DNA from: an uncultured Sulfitobacter sp.
Lineage (GTDB): Bacteria; Pseudomonadota; Alphaproteobacteria; Rhodobacterales; Rhodobacteraceae
Assembly: GCF_947500075.1 (NCBI RefSeq)
Contig: NZ_CANMQS010000009.1
Location: 41,177-105,176 of the forward strand
Reading direction: 5' to 3'
DNA length: 64,000 nt
This document shows positions 35,611-45,376 of this stretch, piece after piece. Each line of letters opens with the position of its first letter. Positions within the stretch are counted from its first letter, which is position 1. The translations under genes were made by a program, and so were the position numbers. Below the pieces are notes generated by a model. That model was not told the DNA's origin. It saw only the letters and a program-made list of their open reading frames with translations, and ran no database searches.

Positions 35611-36816
35611 TTATTCCGCTGCGACAGATGTGGCTTCTTCATCCGTCTCACCAAACCCTTTGGGGACGGGCAAATCCGGCAAGGTGGCTGCGCGCTTTTG
35701 CAAAGAGCGCCCGATGACCACTCGGCTGATTTCCGTTGTGCCGTCCACGATCCGCAGCATCTGGGCAAGTCGGGAAAGACGGTCCAGACCATAGGGCTGC
35801 AACAATCCCATACCGCCCAGAACCTGCGTGCAGGTGTTTGCCGCTTTCACGGCGGCATCCGGGACAAAGCGTTTTGCATGGGCGGCCATCAGCGGCCCTT
35901 CGGGCGTGCCAAGGGCTTCCGCCGCTTTGCGATATAGCAGCTTGGAGGCTTCAAGCTCTGTCGCGACTTCGCCCAGCATCCACTGGATGCCATCCAGATC
36001 AAGGTTCTTGCCGCCAAACATCTTGCGGTTCTTTGCATAGGACAACGCAGTGTCCAGCGCTGCCTGCATCAGACCGCAACACCCGGAGGCAATGGACACA
36101 CGCGCAATATCGATCGCCATGAGAGAGCCCTGAAGCCCCTGACCAATCGGCAGGATGATGTTGTCTTCGCTGACCACGACATTGTCGAGATACATCTCGG
36201 ACATGGGCAAGAAGGTGTAGGACGGCGTTTCATAGAGCGGGCCAAAGCTGACACCGGGTGCGTCGGCGGGAATGGCAATCATTGCCATATCCTTGTGGCC
36301 GGGCGCATCGCTTGTCTTGACGACGGTGAAATAGAGGTCCGCTTCGGTGGCCAGGCTCACCCATGCCTTGGCACCGGTGATGGTCCATGTGCCGTCCCCG
36401 TTGATCGTGGCACGGGTGTACATCTTCATGGGGTCGGAGCCCGACTGCGGTTCGGTCAGCGCGAAATTCGCCAGCTTGCGGCCTGATGTGAGGTCGCGCG
36501 CAAAGGTTTCCTTGAAGGCTTGCGTGCCATATCCGCAGCCCGCGAAGGTGCAGATGTTATGCATGGAGAGCGCAAAGGCATAGGCGCCATCCCCGAGCCC
36601 AAGCTGTTCATAGACCTGAATGCCTTCCGAAAGCGGCAGGCCCTGTCCGCCCCATTCCTGCGGTGCATAGAGACCCATCAGACCAGCATCCCCGGCTTTG
36701 TCAGATGCGGTGCGCGGCCATTTCCGTGCGGCATTCCATGCGTCCACGTTCGGTGCAATCACGGAGGTCGCGTGATCGCGGGCGGCGGCGAGGATGGCGG
36801 CAAGTTTGTCTGACAT
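35611..36816 (-). CDS. Acyl-CoA dehydrogenase (first copy)
   Basis: FAD-dependent acyl-CoA dehydrogenase (401 residues). [11 protein letters not shown] is the flavin-contact motif and the C-terminal [18 protein letters not shown] is typical. Start at ATG 36816 after GGAG; a longer upstream frame is noncoding. Single gene under a 178-base upstream region that carries repeats of GTGACAG, probably bound by the adjacent AraC-type regulator. Substrate chain unknown. Confidence 0.88.
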   Translation of the reverse strand: MSDKLAAILAAARDHATSVIAPNVDAWNAARKWPRTASDKAGDAGLMGLYAPQEWGGQGLPLSEGIQVYEQLGLGDGAYAFALSMHNICTFAGCGYGTQAFKETFARDLTSGRKLANFALTEPQSGSDPMKMYTRATINGDGTWTITGAKAWVSLATEADLYFTVVKTSDAPGHKDMAMIAIPADAPGVSFGPLYETPSYTFLPMSEMYLDNVVVSEDNIILPIGQGLQGSLMAIDIARVSIASGCCGLMQAALDTALSYAKNRKMFGGKNLDLDGIQWMLGEVATELEASKLLYRKAAEALGTPEGPLMAAHAKRFVPDAAVKAANTCTQVLGGMGLLQPYGLDRLSRLAQMLRIVDGTTEISRVVIGRSLQKRAATLPDLPVPKGFGETDEEATSVAAE

Positions 36817-36964
36817 GTCAGGTCTCCATTCGAGGGCGCGCGTTGTCACATATCGCCAGCCATGATGAAGGACTGGCAAAGCATGTGGATCGTACTTCAA
36901 CGGGCTTGATTTTGCTTTGTGATGAAAAATTAGTCCGAAGACGGGCGATGCGCCATCTCAACAG

Positions 36965-37005
36965 GTGACAGGGTATTGTCCAGAAGTGACAGAATTAGCT
37001 GTCAC
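36965..37005. promoter_or_regulatory. GTGACAG repeats, candidate AraC-type operator
   Basis: GTGACAG occurs at 36965-36971 and 36986-36992, exactly 21 bases apart (two helical turns), and the inverted copy CTGTCAC at 36999-37005 forms a 7-bp palindrome with the second. The block lies about 150-190 bases upstream of the acyl-CoA dehydrogenase and overlaps the stop codon of the araC-type gene. It could instead act as a terminator stem for that gene. Confidence 0.5.
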
Positions 37006-38023
37006 GTACCCGGTGTCTCCGGTATGCGCTGGGGGTGTTGCCGGTCCATCGCTGGAAGGCTTTGTGAAAACTGGCTGCCGAAGCAAATCCAACATCATAG
37101 GCGATGGCTTCAATGGCCTTTTCACCTTTCTGAAGCTCGCGGATTGCAATGTCCCGGCGCAAGGCATCCTTGATTGCCTGAAAGGATGTGCCATCCGTCT
37201 CCAGCTTGCGGATCAGGGTGCGCGGGGTCATGTGCATGGCCCGCGCGGCTTGGGTCAGGTTTGCATCTGCCCAATCGGTCTGACTGAGATATTTGCGGAC
37301 GCGCAAAGACTGCGTGTGTTCGCGAGAGCTGGTGAAAATCCAGTCCCGCGGCGCGTTTTCCAGAAACAGATCAAGATCGGCGGAACTGCGTACCTGCGCC
37401 TGCCCCATGATGTCTGGATCAAAAGAGATGGATGTGACCGGTTGGCTGAAATGCACGGGCGCCGGGAAAATGATTGCGTAATCCTCCGCGAAGTCCGGCG
37501 GGTCAAAGGCGAAGCCAACGGCTTTGACCGGGACCTCTTGCCGGGCGAGCCAGGACAGCAGGCCATGGGCAAGTTTCAGGATCAGCATATGCCCGAACCG
37601 CTGTGCAGGCGCGCTTCCTTGCGGTTTGAGGGCCAGCACAAGGACACCACTCGTATCCGTCAGTTCAAACTGGTAATCGTCCAGCAGAAGGTTCCAGAAG
37701 GTCGAAAAGCGGTACAAGGCCGAAGCGAGGGAGGTGGCTTCGCGCACGGAGGTCAACAGATGTTGCAAGGCGCGTGACCGGATCGGCCGGGACCACAAGC
37801 CCATCATTTCGTCTCCGGTTTCTACCGCGGCGCGCTGATAGAGCATCACGATCTGGTCCAGTGTGACCCGGCCATGTGCCTCTGTCTGACCGCTTGAAAG
37901 GTCCGCGCTTTCCAGAAGGGAATGATACAGCGACGGCGTACACAAAAGGTGCAACGCTGCAAGCCAATCGGCGATGAAGGCACGCGATACGGTGGAGTAG
38001 AGGGTGGGTGTGGTCCTGGACAT
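36995..38023 (-). CDS. AraC-family regulator with AraC-binding-like (Arabinose_bd) domain
   Basis: Regulator of 342 residues. The first 240 or so form the domain seen in OruR/ArgR-type AraC regulators; the C-terminal 100 hold two helix-turn-helices (NLTQAARAMHMTPRTLIRKLETDGTSF and AIAYDVGFASAASFHKAFQRWTG, read in segments). Start ATG 38023 is chosen as the first with family similarity; the upstream extension is unlikely. It lies upstream of the acyl-CoA dehydrogenase on the same strand, so it probably controls that gene. Confidence 0.87.
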   Translation of the reverse strand: MSRTTPTLYSTVSRAFIADWLAALHLLCTPSLYHSLLESADLSSGQTEAHGRVTLDQIVMLYQRAAVETGDEMMGLWSRPIRSRALQHLLTSVREATSLASALYRFSTFWNLLLDDYQFELTDTSGVLVLALKPQGSAPAQRFGHMLILKLAHGLLSWLARQEVPVKAVGFAFDPPDFAEDYAIIFPAPVHFSQPVTSISFDPDIMGQAQVRSSADLDLFLENAPRDWIFTSSREHTQSLRVRKYLSQTDWADANLTQAARAMHMTPRTLIRKLETDGTSFQAIKDALRRDIAIRELQKGEKAIEAIAYDVGFASAASFHKAFQRWTGNTPSAYRRHRVRDS

Positions 38024-38090
38024 CTTCCGCCTGTGGCTATCACCGAAAGATACCGGGCAGAAGAAGTCAAATGAAGCAGGGTGTCCGAAC

Positions 38091-39233
38091 CTAACCTGCG
38101 CGGCAGCACACTTTGCGCAGAGTACGGGCAACGTCGGCCATATAGGCATCATCATACCCGGCGTCGTTTTCCAGCACACTCAAGAACGCGCAGGATGTAC
38201 CGGAAATCATATCGACCATCAGAAATTGCCCGCCATACCCGGCGTGTCCAATAACGCGCCCATCCGTCATGGTCTGGTTGGCATAGCGCAACCACTCTTT
38301 CGGGGCGGACAATGCAGGGGCGTTGCGTTTCAGGCTATGCTCCAGAAAGGCGCCGTTGCCCACAAAGCGCCCCTGCGGGTCACGCCCCTTCCGGGCGAGG
38401 AACAGACCAAAACGGGCCAGATCACGCGCGCTCAAACATCCGCCCCCTGAAAACGCCGGATGGCCATCTTTGCTGATGCTGATGTGAAACGCCCCTTCAT
38501 ACCCCACCGCATCGGCAATCTGTTCGATGTGCGCAGGCAGCGGCTCGGGGGAAACTACGGCGGCGATCAAGGTCAGGACATCCGTGTTGGCAGACTTGTA
38601 ATCGGCCTCCTCACGATGATCATCCTGCTTGAACCCGGTAATCTGCGTCACGAAATCCTTGAGCGTGATCTCCTCAGTGCCTTCATCAGGCAAGCGCCAC
38701 CCCAAAGCGATTTCTTCATGGTAGCAATCCGCGTTCGGATCGCTGTAATCCTCGGTGAAATCATTGGTCACGGCCATGTCCAGCAAGGTCTGCACCGTGG
38801 CGTCGCGGTAGCCTGATCCGATATAGGGCAGATACTCTGAAACCCGCGCATCAAGGGATAGCAGCCCCTGTTCCAGCAGGCGGCCAATGATCAGATGCAC
38901 GTGCAGCTTGGTAACCGATTGGATGGAATGCGGGCGGCTTGGTGAGAAATCGGCGGCTGCCTGCTCCATGATGATCTGGTCACCGCGGAGGCAACAGAAA
39001 GCTGAAAACGCAGGATGTTGAAGCAGGTCAGCCAGTTCAGGCACTGCGCTGATCAGATCCTGTTCAGCCGGTTCCAGCAGCAGCACATCACGCGCGCGGA
39101 CCATGAGCGTGCGGCGAAACAGATGGTGGGCGTTGTGGAAGCCATGACGCCGGTGGGCGGGCTGATTCCAGCGTTGCTTGTTGTCTGGCCCAACTGTCAG
39201 ATCGGGATTGGGCAGGGTTTTGAGCGCGCTCAC
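38091..39233 (-). CDS. Serine hydrolase, class C beta-lactamase/NylB-like
   Basis: Penicillin-recognition-fold hydrolase (380 residues). The SxxK motif is in SIQSVTK, the Tyr motif in DYKSANTD (as in 6-aminohexanoate-dimer hydrolases) and the third element in HAGYGG. No signal peptide, so cytoplasmic. It is the last gene of an operon with acyl-CoA synthetase and acyl-CoA dehydrogenase, overlapping the synthetase by four bases. A thioesterase or amidase/esterase step in that pathway is plausible; the substrate cannot be read from sequence. Confidence 0.8.
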   Translation of the reverse strand: MSALKTLPNPDLTVGPDNKQRWNQPAHRRHGFHNAHHLFRRTLMVRARDVLLLEPAEQDLISAVPELADLLQHPAFSAFCCLRGDQIIMEQAAADFSPSRPHSIQSVTKLHVHLIIGRLLEQGLLSLDARVSEYLPYIGSGYRDATVQTLLDMAVTNDFTEDYSDPNADCYHEEIALGWRLPDEGTEEITLKDFVTQITGFKQDDHREEADYKSANTDVLTLIAAVVSPEPLPAHIEQIADAVGYEGAFHISISKDGHPAFSGGGCLSARDLARFGLFLARKGRDPQGRFVGNGAFLEHSLKRNAPALSAPKEWLRYANQTMTDGRVIGHAGYGGQFLMVDMISGTSCAFLSVLENDAGYDDAYMADVARTLRKVCCRAG

Positions 39234-41320
39234 GGCGCGGCCTTCTGGATCAGGGCATCAACCGCGACGATATGATCGGCATAGATGAACATCGGGTTGA
39301 TCTCAATTTCCGCGAGGGTTTCACGCTCTTGCATGAAGGCGGTACAAAGACGGTGCAGCGCGGATGCCAGTTTGTCCACATCAGCGGGTTGTCGACCGCG
39401 AAACCCGGTGAGCAGGCGCGCCACGCGCAGGCCTGCCAATGCTGTAGCGATGTCGGCGGGCGTGGCAGGCAGCAGGATCGTCACCGCGTCGCCGACCAGT
39501 TCGGTCAAGATACCACCACTGCCCAGCACCAGTGCCGCGCCGAATTGTGGATCAATGCGTAGTGTGACGATCATCTCCGCAAGCGGTGGCGGCGACATGG
39601 CTTCAATCAGGAAGCTGTCGGTCACGGCATTTGCATCATGGGCCGTTACCGATGTGGTCATCCGCGCAATCGCAAGCGACAACGCGGTTGCGTCCTCAAT
39701 TCCCAAAGCCACGGCGCCCGCTTCGGTTTTGTGGACCAACTGCGGTGACATCATTTTGAGCGCGACGGGATAGCCGACGGCCTTGGCAGCGTCTGCTGCG
39801 TTCTGCGCTGAGCCGGTGCGGCCTTCGGGGACGGGGATTCCTTGCGTTGCCAGCCATGCCTTTCCTGCATCCTCGGTCAGTATCTCCGTGCAGCTTGTGG
39901 TCACACCGGCAAGCAATGCGGCGGGTCGCGCGGCTTTGATCTGCGCGCGCCGTGTGGACCAGAGCGCTGCGGCGTGCATCGCGTTCAAGGTTTCATGAAT
40001 GCCCTGCATCGGGGCCACGCCCTGCGCAATCAAATGGCGGCGGGTTTGCTTGTCGAGGTTTTCCGGCAACGTGGCACAAACTGCGGCTGGTATCCCCTGC
40101 TCCGCCGCTGCCCTGGCAAAGGCCGCCGCATCGTTCTGGTAGTAGATCTTGGAGGCATCAAGCCCCTCCGCCGGGTAATCCTGCACCAGCACCGTGGCGT
40201 CGGCCGCAACAGCTTTCATGGCATTGGCGAAAACGGGGTAGGTATGCTCCCCCTGTCCCCAGATCGGTGTGGTGTAGTCCAGTGGATTTGAGACTGTCGC
40301 AATCTCTGGAAGGAGGTCGGACAGGGCCGTGCGGTCTGAGGCATTCACCTCAGGAAAGGCCATGCCGATTTTCTCGGCGTGATCCGCCAGCATCGTCGCC
40401 CCGCCGCCTGAACATGTGAATCCCGCCACCCGCGGCCCTGTGGGCGCACCGACAACACTGAGATATTTCAGGGTTTCGAGGAACTGGGCGGGGCTGTCCA
40501 CGCTGATGACACCGGTGCGCGCAAACAGCGCTTCATAAAGCTCATCTGAACCGGAAAGGGAGCCGGTATGGCTGATCGTCAGCATCGACCCGATGGTGGA
40601 TCGCCCGGTCTTGAGCGCCACCACGGCCACGCCCCGTTCAATGGCCTTGAGCGCCGCGCGTTCAAACGCGGGAATGTCCTGCAAGCCTTCAATATGCAGG
40701 CCGATGGCGCGCACAGCCGGATCATCAGCAAAGACATCCAGAAAGTCCTCCAACCCCAACACCGCCTGATTGCCGGCCGACACCATGTAGGCCAATGGCA
40801 GGGATCGCGCGCTCATCGTGATGTCGGAGGAGAACATGCCCGATTGCGTGATGATCGCGGCGCCGTATCCCGGTGACCAGCCCCCGTGTTCGAAGGACCA
40901 AAGGGCGGTTTTGTCGATGTAGTTGATCAGCCCGTAGCAATTCGGACCGATCAGGGCCATATCGCCGGTTGCATCGATCAGCGCTTGTTCAGCATGCGTA
41001 TCCCCGGTTTCCTTGAACCCTGCTGAAAAGCAGACCACGCCCCCAACCCCCCTTTCGGCCAGGGCGCGGAGGGCTGCCACAACGCCACCGGCCGGGATCG
41101 CAAGATAGACTGCATCCGGCGCTTCGGGCAGATCAGCGATGGACGGGACACAAGGCACCCCGTCAAGATCGGTACGGTTCGGATTTACCGCCCACATCTG
41201 TCCGGCAAACCCACGCCTGCGGGCTTCGCGCACCGCGATCGTGGCGTCGCGCCCGCCGATAAAAGCGATATGGCGCGGCTTGAGCAAACGATGGAAATTT
41301 GCGCGGCGTTCCGGGGTCAT
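39230..41320 (-). CDS. NDP-forming acyl-CoA synthetase (acetate-CoA ligase, ADP-forming family)
   Basis: Single-chain fusion of the alpha and beta parts of ADP-forming acyl-CoA synthetase (696 residues). An N-terminal CoA-binding domain comes first, then ligase-CoA domains with the phosphohistidine in TISHTGSLSG, then an ATP-grasp domain from about residue 480 (GYPVALKMMSPQLVHKTEAGAV, read in two parts). In this operon it may activate gamma-butyrobetaine, crotonobetaine or carnitine to the CoA ester; that is inferred. Overlaps both neighbours by four bases. Confidence 0.85.
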   Translation of the reverse strand: MTPERRANFHRLLKPRHIAFIGGRDATIAVREARRRGFAGQMWAVNPNRTDLDGVPCVPSIADLPEAPDAVYLAIPAGGVVAALRALAERGVGGVVCFSAGFKETGDTHAEQALIDATGDMALIGPNCYGLINYIDKTALWSFEHGGWSPGYGAAIITQSGMFSSDITMSARSLPLAYMVSAGNQAVLGLEDFLDVFADDPAVRAIGLHIEGLQDIPAFERAALKAIERGVAVVALKTGRSTIGSMLTISHTGSLSGSDELYEALFARTGVISVDSPAQFLETLKYLSVVGAPTGPRVAGFTCSGGGATMLADHAEKIGMAFPEVNASDRTALSDLLPEIATVSNPLDYTTPIWGQGEHTYPVFANAMKAVAADATVLVQDYPAEGLDASKIYYQNDAAAFARAAAEQGIPAAVCATLPENLDKQTRRHLIAQGVAPMQGIHETLNAMHAAALWSTRRAQIKAARPAALLAGVTTSCTEILTEDAGKAWLATQGIPVPEGRTGSAQNAADAAKAVGYPVALKMMSPQLVHKTEAGAVALGIEDATALSLAIARMTTSVTAHDANAVTDSFLIEAMSPPPLAEMIVTLRIDPQFGAALVLGSGGILTELVGDAVTILLPATPADIATALAGLRVARLLTGFRGRQPADVDKLASALHRLCTAFMQERETLAEIEINPMFIYADHIVAVDALIQKAAP

Positions 41321-42477
41321 GCACCAAGGGGCCGCAGGATGGATCGCGTAATGATATGGCGCTGGATTTCGCTGGTGCCGTCCCAGATCCGTTCCAGCCG
41401 ACTGTCACGCCAGAACCGCTGGATCGGCATTTCTTCCATGAGCCCCATGCCGCCGAAGATCTGCACCGCATCATCGGCAATCTTGCAGAGCATTTCAGAA
41501 CAGAACACCTTGATCATCGCAGCATCCGCATCGCTCATCGCGCCTTGTTCGGCACGTGCGACGGCGTCCTTGACCATCAGATCAGCCGCGCGCAATTGGA
41601 TGGCCCCATCGGCCAGCCGAAATCCTGTGGCCTGAAACGCCCCGATGGGTTTGCCGAACTGCTTGCGCGAGGCGGCCCAATCCGTTGCCATGTCGAGAAT
41701 GCGCTCCGCCTTGCCACAACAGGTCGCCCCAACCCAGATGCGCCCCATACCGAGCCACTTGCCAGACAGTTCCAGCCCTCTGCCCTCTTCGCCCAGCACC
41801 TGACCCGGTCCCAGCCGCACATTGTCGAAATGCAGCTCAAACGTCTTGTACCCGCGATAGCTGACGCATTTGGTGCCTTCGCGGCAGTCGAAACCTGCCG
41901 TGCCGACATCCACCAGAAATGCCGTGACCCGTTTGCGCGGCCCCCGTGGTGTTTCATCCTCTCCCGTCGCCGCAAAGACGATGGCAAAATCGGGCATGCA
42001 GGGCCCTGAGATGAAATGCTTGGACCCATTCAGTATCCAATCCTCTCCCTCGCGCCGGGCATTGGTTTTCATTCCCATGACATCTGATCCGGCGTCCGGT
42101 TCTGTGAGGGCAAACAGCTCGCGCTTTTCGCCGCGCACGGCGGGCAGCAGGTATTGCTCCCGTTGATCGCCTTCGCAGGCCATCAGCAATTCAGTGGGCC
42201 GCGCCGCCCAGCTTTGCAAGGCGTGGCTGGTCCGGCCATACTCCCGTTCGATCAGCGACATCGGCCCATAGCCCAGACCTCCGCCGCCAACCGCTTCGGG
42301 CAGGTTGCAGGCGTAAAGGCCCAGTTCATGTGCCTTCGCCTCTATCTGGCGGCCAATCTCTTCGGGGACATGGCCAAGACGGTCGACTTCCTCCTCATGG
42401 GGGTACATCTCTGTCTCGACAAAGCGGCGGACCGTGTTGACCAGAAGGTCCGTTTCGTGACTGGTTTCCATATTCAT
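41317..42477 (-). CDS. Acyl-CoA dehydrogenase (second copy)
   Basis: Acyl-CoA dehydrogenase-fold flavoprotein of 386 residues. FALTEPDAGSD is the FAD motif, FGGMGLMEEMPIQRFWRD the C-terminal motif and WDGTSEIQRHIITRSI the terminal helix. The first acyl-CoA dehydrogenase in this window differs throughout. In the operon context a gamma-butyrobetainyl-CoA to crotonobetainyl-CoA oxidation is a reasonable guess. Lies 12 bases after the permease gene. Confidence 0.87.
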   Translation of the reverse strand: MNMETSHETDLLVNTVRRFVETEMYPHEEEVDRLGHVPEEIGRQIEAKAHELGLYACNLPEAVGGGGLGYGPMSLIEREYGRTSHALQSWAARPTELLMACEGDQREQYLLPAVRGEKRELFALTEPDAGSDVMGMKTNARREGEDWILNGSKHFISGPCMPDFAIVFAATGEDETPRGPRKRVTAFLVDVGTAGFDCREGTKCVSYRGYKTFELHFDNVRLGPGQVLGEEGRGLELSGKWLGMGRIWVGATCCGKAERILDMATDWAASRKQFGKPIGAFQATGFRLADGAIQLRAADLMVKDAVARAEQGAMSDADAAMIKVFCSEMLCKIADDAVQIFGGMGLMEEMPIQRFWRDSRLERIWDGTSEIQRHIITRSILRPLGA

Positions 42478-42489
42478 AAGAAGCCTCGT

Positions 42490-43287
42490 TTACTGGGCCT
42501 GGGATTTGGCGCTGCGCCGCGACATGATCGAAGTGATCACAAAGGCGATGACGGTGATGGCAATCAGGACCACGGCGGCGGCCGCCACGGTGGGATCTGT
42601 GTTTTCGCGAATGCCGTTCCACATGCGGCGCGGCAGGGTGTAGACGCTGAATTTGGAGATAAACAGCGTGACGACGATCTCATCCCAGCTGAGGATGAAG
42701 GCAAACAAGGCGCCCGCGAAGACACCCGGTTTGATGGAGGGCAGGATGACCCGGCGCATGGTGGTCCAGTTGGAGGCGCCCAGATTCTTGGACGCCTGTT
42801 CAAGTTTGGGATCAAAAGTGGCCAGCGATGCGCTGACGGTGATCAGGACCATGGGTGCTGCAAGGATCGTATGGGCCAGGATCAACCCGGCATAGCTGTC
42901 CAGCAGCCCCAGCGGAATCCACAGACGATAAAACGCCATCGCGGAGATGATCTGCGGAATGATCAGCGGCAGAAGCAGAAAGGCGCGCACCAGTTCGCTG
43001 TATCTCGACGACACCCGCCACAGGCCAATTGCGCAGAGCGTTCCAAGCACGGTGGCAAGTGCCGACGTGGAAACCGCGATCACCCCACTTTGAAAAAAGC
43101 TCGACAGCCATTCTTCCGAGGTGAAGAGCTTTTCGAAATGGCGGAGCGAGAATTCCCCCTTGGGCATCGACAGGAAACGCTTGGGCGTCAGGGAAACAGG
43201 GATCGCAATCAGCGCAGGTGTGACCAGAAACAGAAGCAGCACCCATGCGCCCACGCGATTGAACTTGGAAAACAGGCCCGAGGTCAT
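42490..43287 (-). CDS. ABC transporter permease, PotC-like
   Basis: Inner-membrane permease of 265 residues of the polyamine/quaternary-amine class. Six hydrophobic segments are seen and the EAA loop is in EQASKNLGASNWTTMRRVILP (ASxxLGAxxxxxFxxVxLP type). The ATG at 43287 overlaps the PotB-like stop; a longer frame upstream is inside that gene. Works with the PotB-, PotD- and PotA-like proteins upstream. Confidence 0.88.
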   Translation of the reverse strand: MTSGLFSKFNRVGAWVLLLFLVTPALIAIPVSLTPKRFLSMPKGEFSLRHFEKLFTSEEWLSSFFQSGVIAVSTSALATVLGTLCAIGLWRVSSRYSELVRAFLLLPLIIPQIISAMAFYRLWIPLGLLDSYAGLILAHTILAAPMVLITVSASLATFDPKLEQASKNLGASNWTTMRRVILPSIKPGVFAGALFAFILSWDEIVVTLFISKFSVYTLPRRMWNGIRENTDPTVAAAAVVLIAITVIAFVITSIMSRRSAKSQAQ

Positions 43288-44132
43288 CGTGCCGCCCCGC
43301 CGAACACCGTGCTCAACTTCATGAAGCGCGACATCACCCAGAGCATCGCCAGCACGCCCATCAGCATAATCGCCGCCAGCATCGCTGCGGTGCCCCATTT
43401 CAGCGTGACCAGAAGTTGCACGGAGATATACTCCGCCACCATCAGCACCTTGCCCCCACCCAGTACTGCGGGTGTGACATAGAAACCAAGGCTGAGGATG
43501 AACACCAGCAAGGTAGAGGCCACGATACCGGGCGTCGTCAGTGGCAGGTAGATGCGCCAGAACGTCTGGGAGCCGCTGGCGCCCAGATTGCGCGAGGCAT
43601 CCATCACCCGCATGTCCAGCGATTGCATCGACACCAACAGGGGCAAGACCGCATAGGGGATCATATAGTGGATCATGCCGATCAGCACGCCCAGTTCGTT
43701 GCGCATGAATGCGATGGGTTCGGCGATCAGGCCGATGTCCTCAAGCGTGACATTCACCAATCCCTTGCGCCCCAGCAGCATCAGCCAGCTAAAGGTGCGC
43801 ACAAGGATGGAAATCCAGAAGGACACAAGCAGCAGCGTCAGCATATAGTTCTTCTGGCGCTGGTGGCAGTGCACCATGGCGTAGGCAATGGAATAGCCCA
43901 AGGTCACGCTGAACAGGGTGGTGATGATACAGATCCGCACAGTGGTCCAGACAATGCGGATCAGCGCATCGCTTTCGCCCAGCTTTGCGTAGTTGCCAAA
44001 CCCCGGTTCGGGATCCGTCACGCTCAACCACAGGATGTTCAGGATCGGACCCAGATACAGCGCCATCACCAGCACCAGAAGCGGGGCGATGATCAGCCAT
44101 CCGGGATGGATATGACGTGTGAGCGCGGGCAT
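43284..44132 (-). CDS. ABC transporter permease, PotB-like
   Basis: First inner-membrane permease of the importer, 282 residues, six hydrophobic segments. The EAA loop is in MDASRNLGASGSQTFWRIYLP. The long LTLLLVSFWISILVRTFSW segment is typical of PotB/YdcU-type permeases. Located 64 bases after the binding protein gene. Confidence 0.88.
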   Translation of the reverse strand: MPALTRHIHPGWLIIAPLLVLVMALYLGPILNILWLSVTDPEPGFGNYAKLGESDALIRIVWTTVRICIITTLFSVTLGYSIAYAMVHCHQRQKNYMLTLLLVSFWISILVRTFSWLMLLGRKGLVNVTLEDIGLIAEPIAFMRNELGVLIGMIHYMIPYAVLPLLVSMQSLDMRVMDASRNLGASGSQTFWRIYLPLTTPGIVASTLLVFILSLGFYVTPAVLGGGKVLMVAEYISVQLLVTLKWGTAAMLAAIMLMGVLAMLWVMSRFMKLSTVFGGAAR

Positions 44133-44196
44133 GAGATTTCCGATTTCAAAAGGGGATGGCCGCCCGGAGGAAGTCCCAGGCGGCCACCTGACGTGC

Positions 44197-45303
44197 TTAG
44201 CTGATCGCTTCGAGGAAAGCGTTCACCGCATCGCCGCCATTCTTGCCCCACCAGTCAGGGTCGTTGTAGACGATCTTGTCGATGTTCTTGGCTGAGGTGA
44301 TCGCATAGTCTTGCTGATCATCCGGGATCTGGCCAAATGCCGCCGGGTTCGACGGCGTCATGCCAAGGCAATCGAGCAGCGCCAGCTGTGCCGGGACTTC
44401 CTGGGCGGTGGCGATGAACTGCATCACCGCGGCACCGGCTGGATTGCCTTTGGGCACGATATAGGCCCCCGGCATCGCCAGCGCCTGATTGTTCACCAGC
44501 TTGTAGCGCCCGTCGGTGTCGTTCTCGATGTTGCGGCCCCGGTTCTGCCAGACCATGCCCATGGAGACTTCGCCGTTGACGACCATGGAATGCGCCTCTG
44601 ACCCCGAACCCCAATACAGGCTGTTGTCCTTGATCGAGGTGATCTTGGCCAACGCCCGATCCATGTCGAGCGGATAAAGCGCATCGCCCGCCACGCCATC
44701 GGCCATCAATGCCGCTTCAAGCGACCCATTTGCCCATTTGTACAGCGACCGCATGCCGGGGAATTTGGCGGTGTCAAAGAAGTCCGCCCAGTTCTGCGGC
44801 GGGTTATCGCCATAGGCTTCGGTGTCATAGACAAAGGCATAGCCATAAAGGATCACGGAAACCCCATGCTCCAGCGCGTAGCCGGGCAGGGTTTTGTCCT
44901 TGGAGACCACGGAATAATCAATCGGCTCCAAATGGCCGGTTGGCCCAAGGGAAACGGCATTGAAAAGGTCAGCATCCGCCACGTCCGCCGTGACATTACC
45001 GCTGTCGACCATTTCCTTGATCTTGCCTTCCAGCGGGCCGGAGGTGTCGAACTTCAGACCCTTGCCGGTCGAGGCCGTGAAAGCGTCCCCAATGGCAGAG
45101 CCGTGACATTCCTCAGACTGGCCGCCCCAGTTCCACATCACCACATGATCGGCGGCGGCTTCTGCATCGCCTGCCAGTACCGCGTTGAGTGCCACGCCTG
45201 ACGCGCCACACAGCGCAAGGAATGTGCGGCGGTCCATGCGCCCCTCCTTGTAGGCATGGGCACTGTCCTGAAGTGTCTCTTTCATGAATTGTTTGTCGTG
45301 CAT
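44197..45303 (-). CDS. ABC transporter substrate-binding protein, PotD-like
   Basis: Extracellular solute-binding protein family 1 (368 residues). The N terminus carries a likely Tat signal: DRRTFLALCGASG with a hydrophobic core and an alanine-rich cleavage region near residue 50, after an unusually long polar lead of about 22 residues. Such proteins bind polyamines or quaternary amines. With the carnitine genes around it, carnitine or gamma-butyrobetaine is a sensible ligand, but not shown. The long leader could indicate a start at the ATG of RMDRRTF. Confidence 0.85.
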   Translation of the reverse strand: MHDKQFMKETLQDSAHAYKEGRMDRRTFLALCGASGVALNAVLAGDAEAAADHVVMWNWGGQSEECHGSAIGDAFTASTGKGLKFDTSGPLEGKIKEMVDSGNVTADVADADLFNAVSLGPTGHLEPIDYSVVSKDKTLPGYALEHGVSVILYGYAFVYDTEAYGDNPPQNWADFFDTAKFPGMRSLYKWANGSLEAALMADGVAGDALYPLDMDRALAKITSIKDNSLYWGSGSEAHSMVVNGEVSMGMVWQNRGRNIENDTDGRYKLVNNQALAMPGAYIVPKGNPAGAAVMQFIATAQEVPAQLALLDCLGMTPSNPAAFGQIPDDQQDYAITSAKNIDKIVYNDPDWWGKNGGDAVNAFLEAIS

Positions 45304-45376
45304 TTTGTCCTCCTATTGGGTCCGTTTGTATCCGGTTTTTCATCGTGACGCCTGTTCAGCGCTCTGTTTTGGGGCC

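Noticed and set aside
36902..36930. A third copy of the AT-rich MarR operator upstream of the acyl-CoA dehydrogenase
   Set aside because: About 13 of 25 positions match, near what AT-rich sequence gives by chance.
42154..43482. 442-codon plus-strand frame opposite the acyl-CoA dehydrogenase and PotC-like permease genes
   Set aside because: Gly/Gln/Asp/His-rich shadow of membrane-protein coding sequence, no recognisable motifs.
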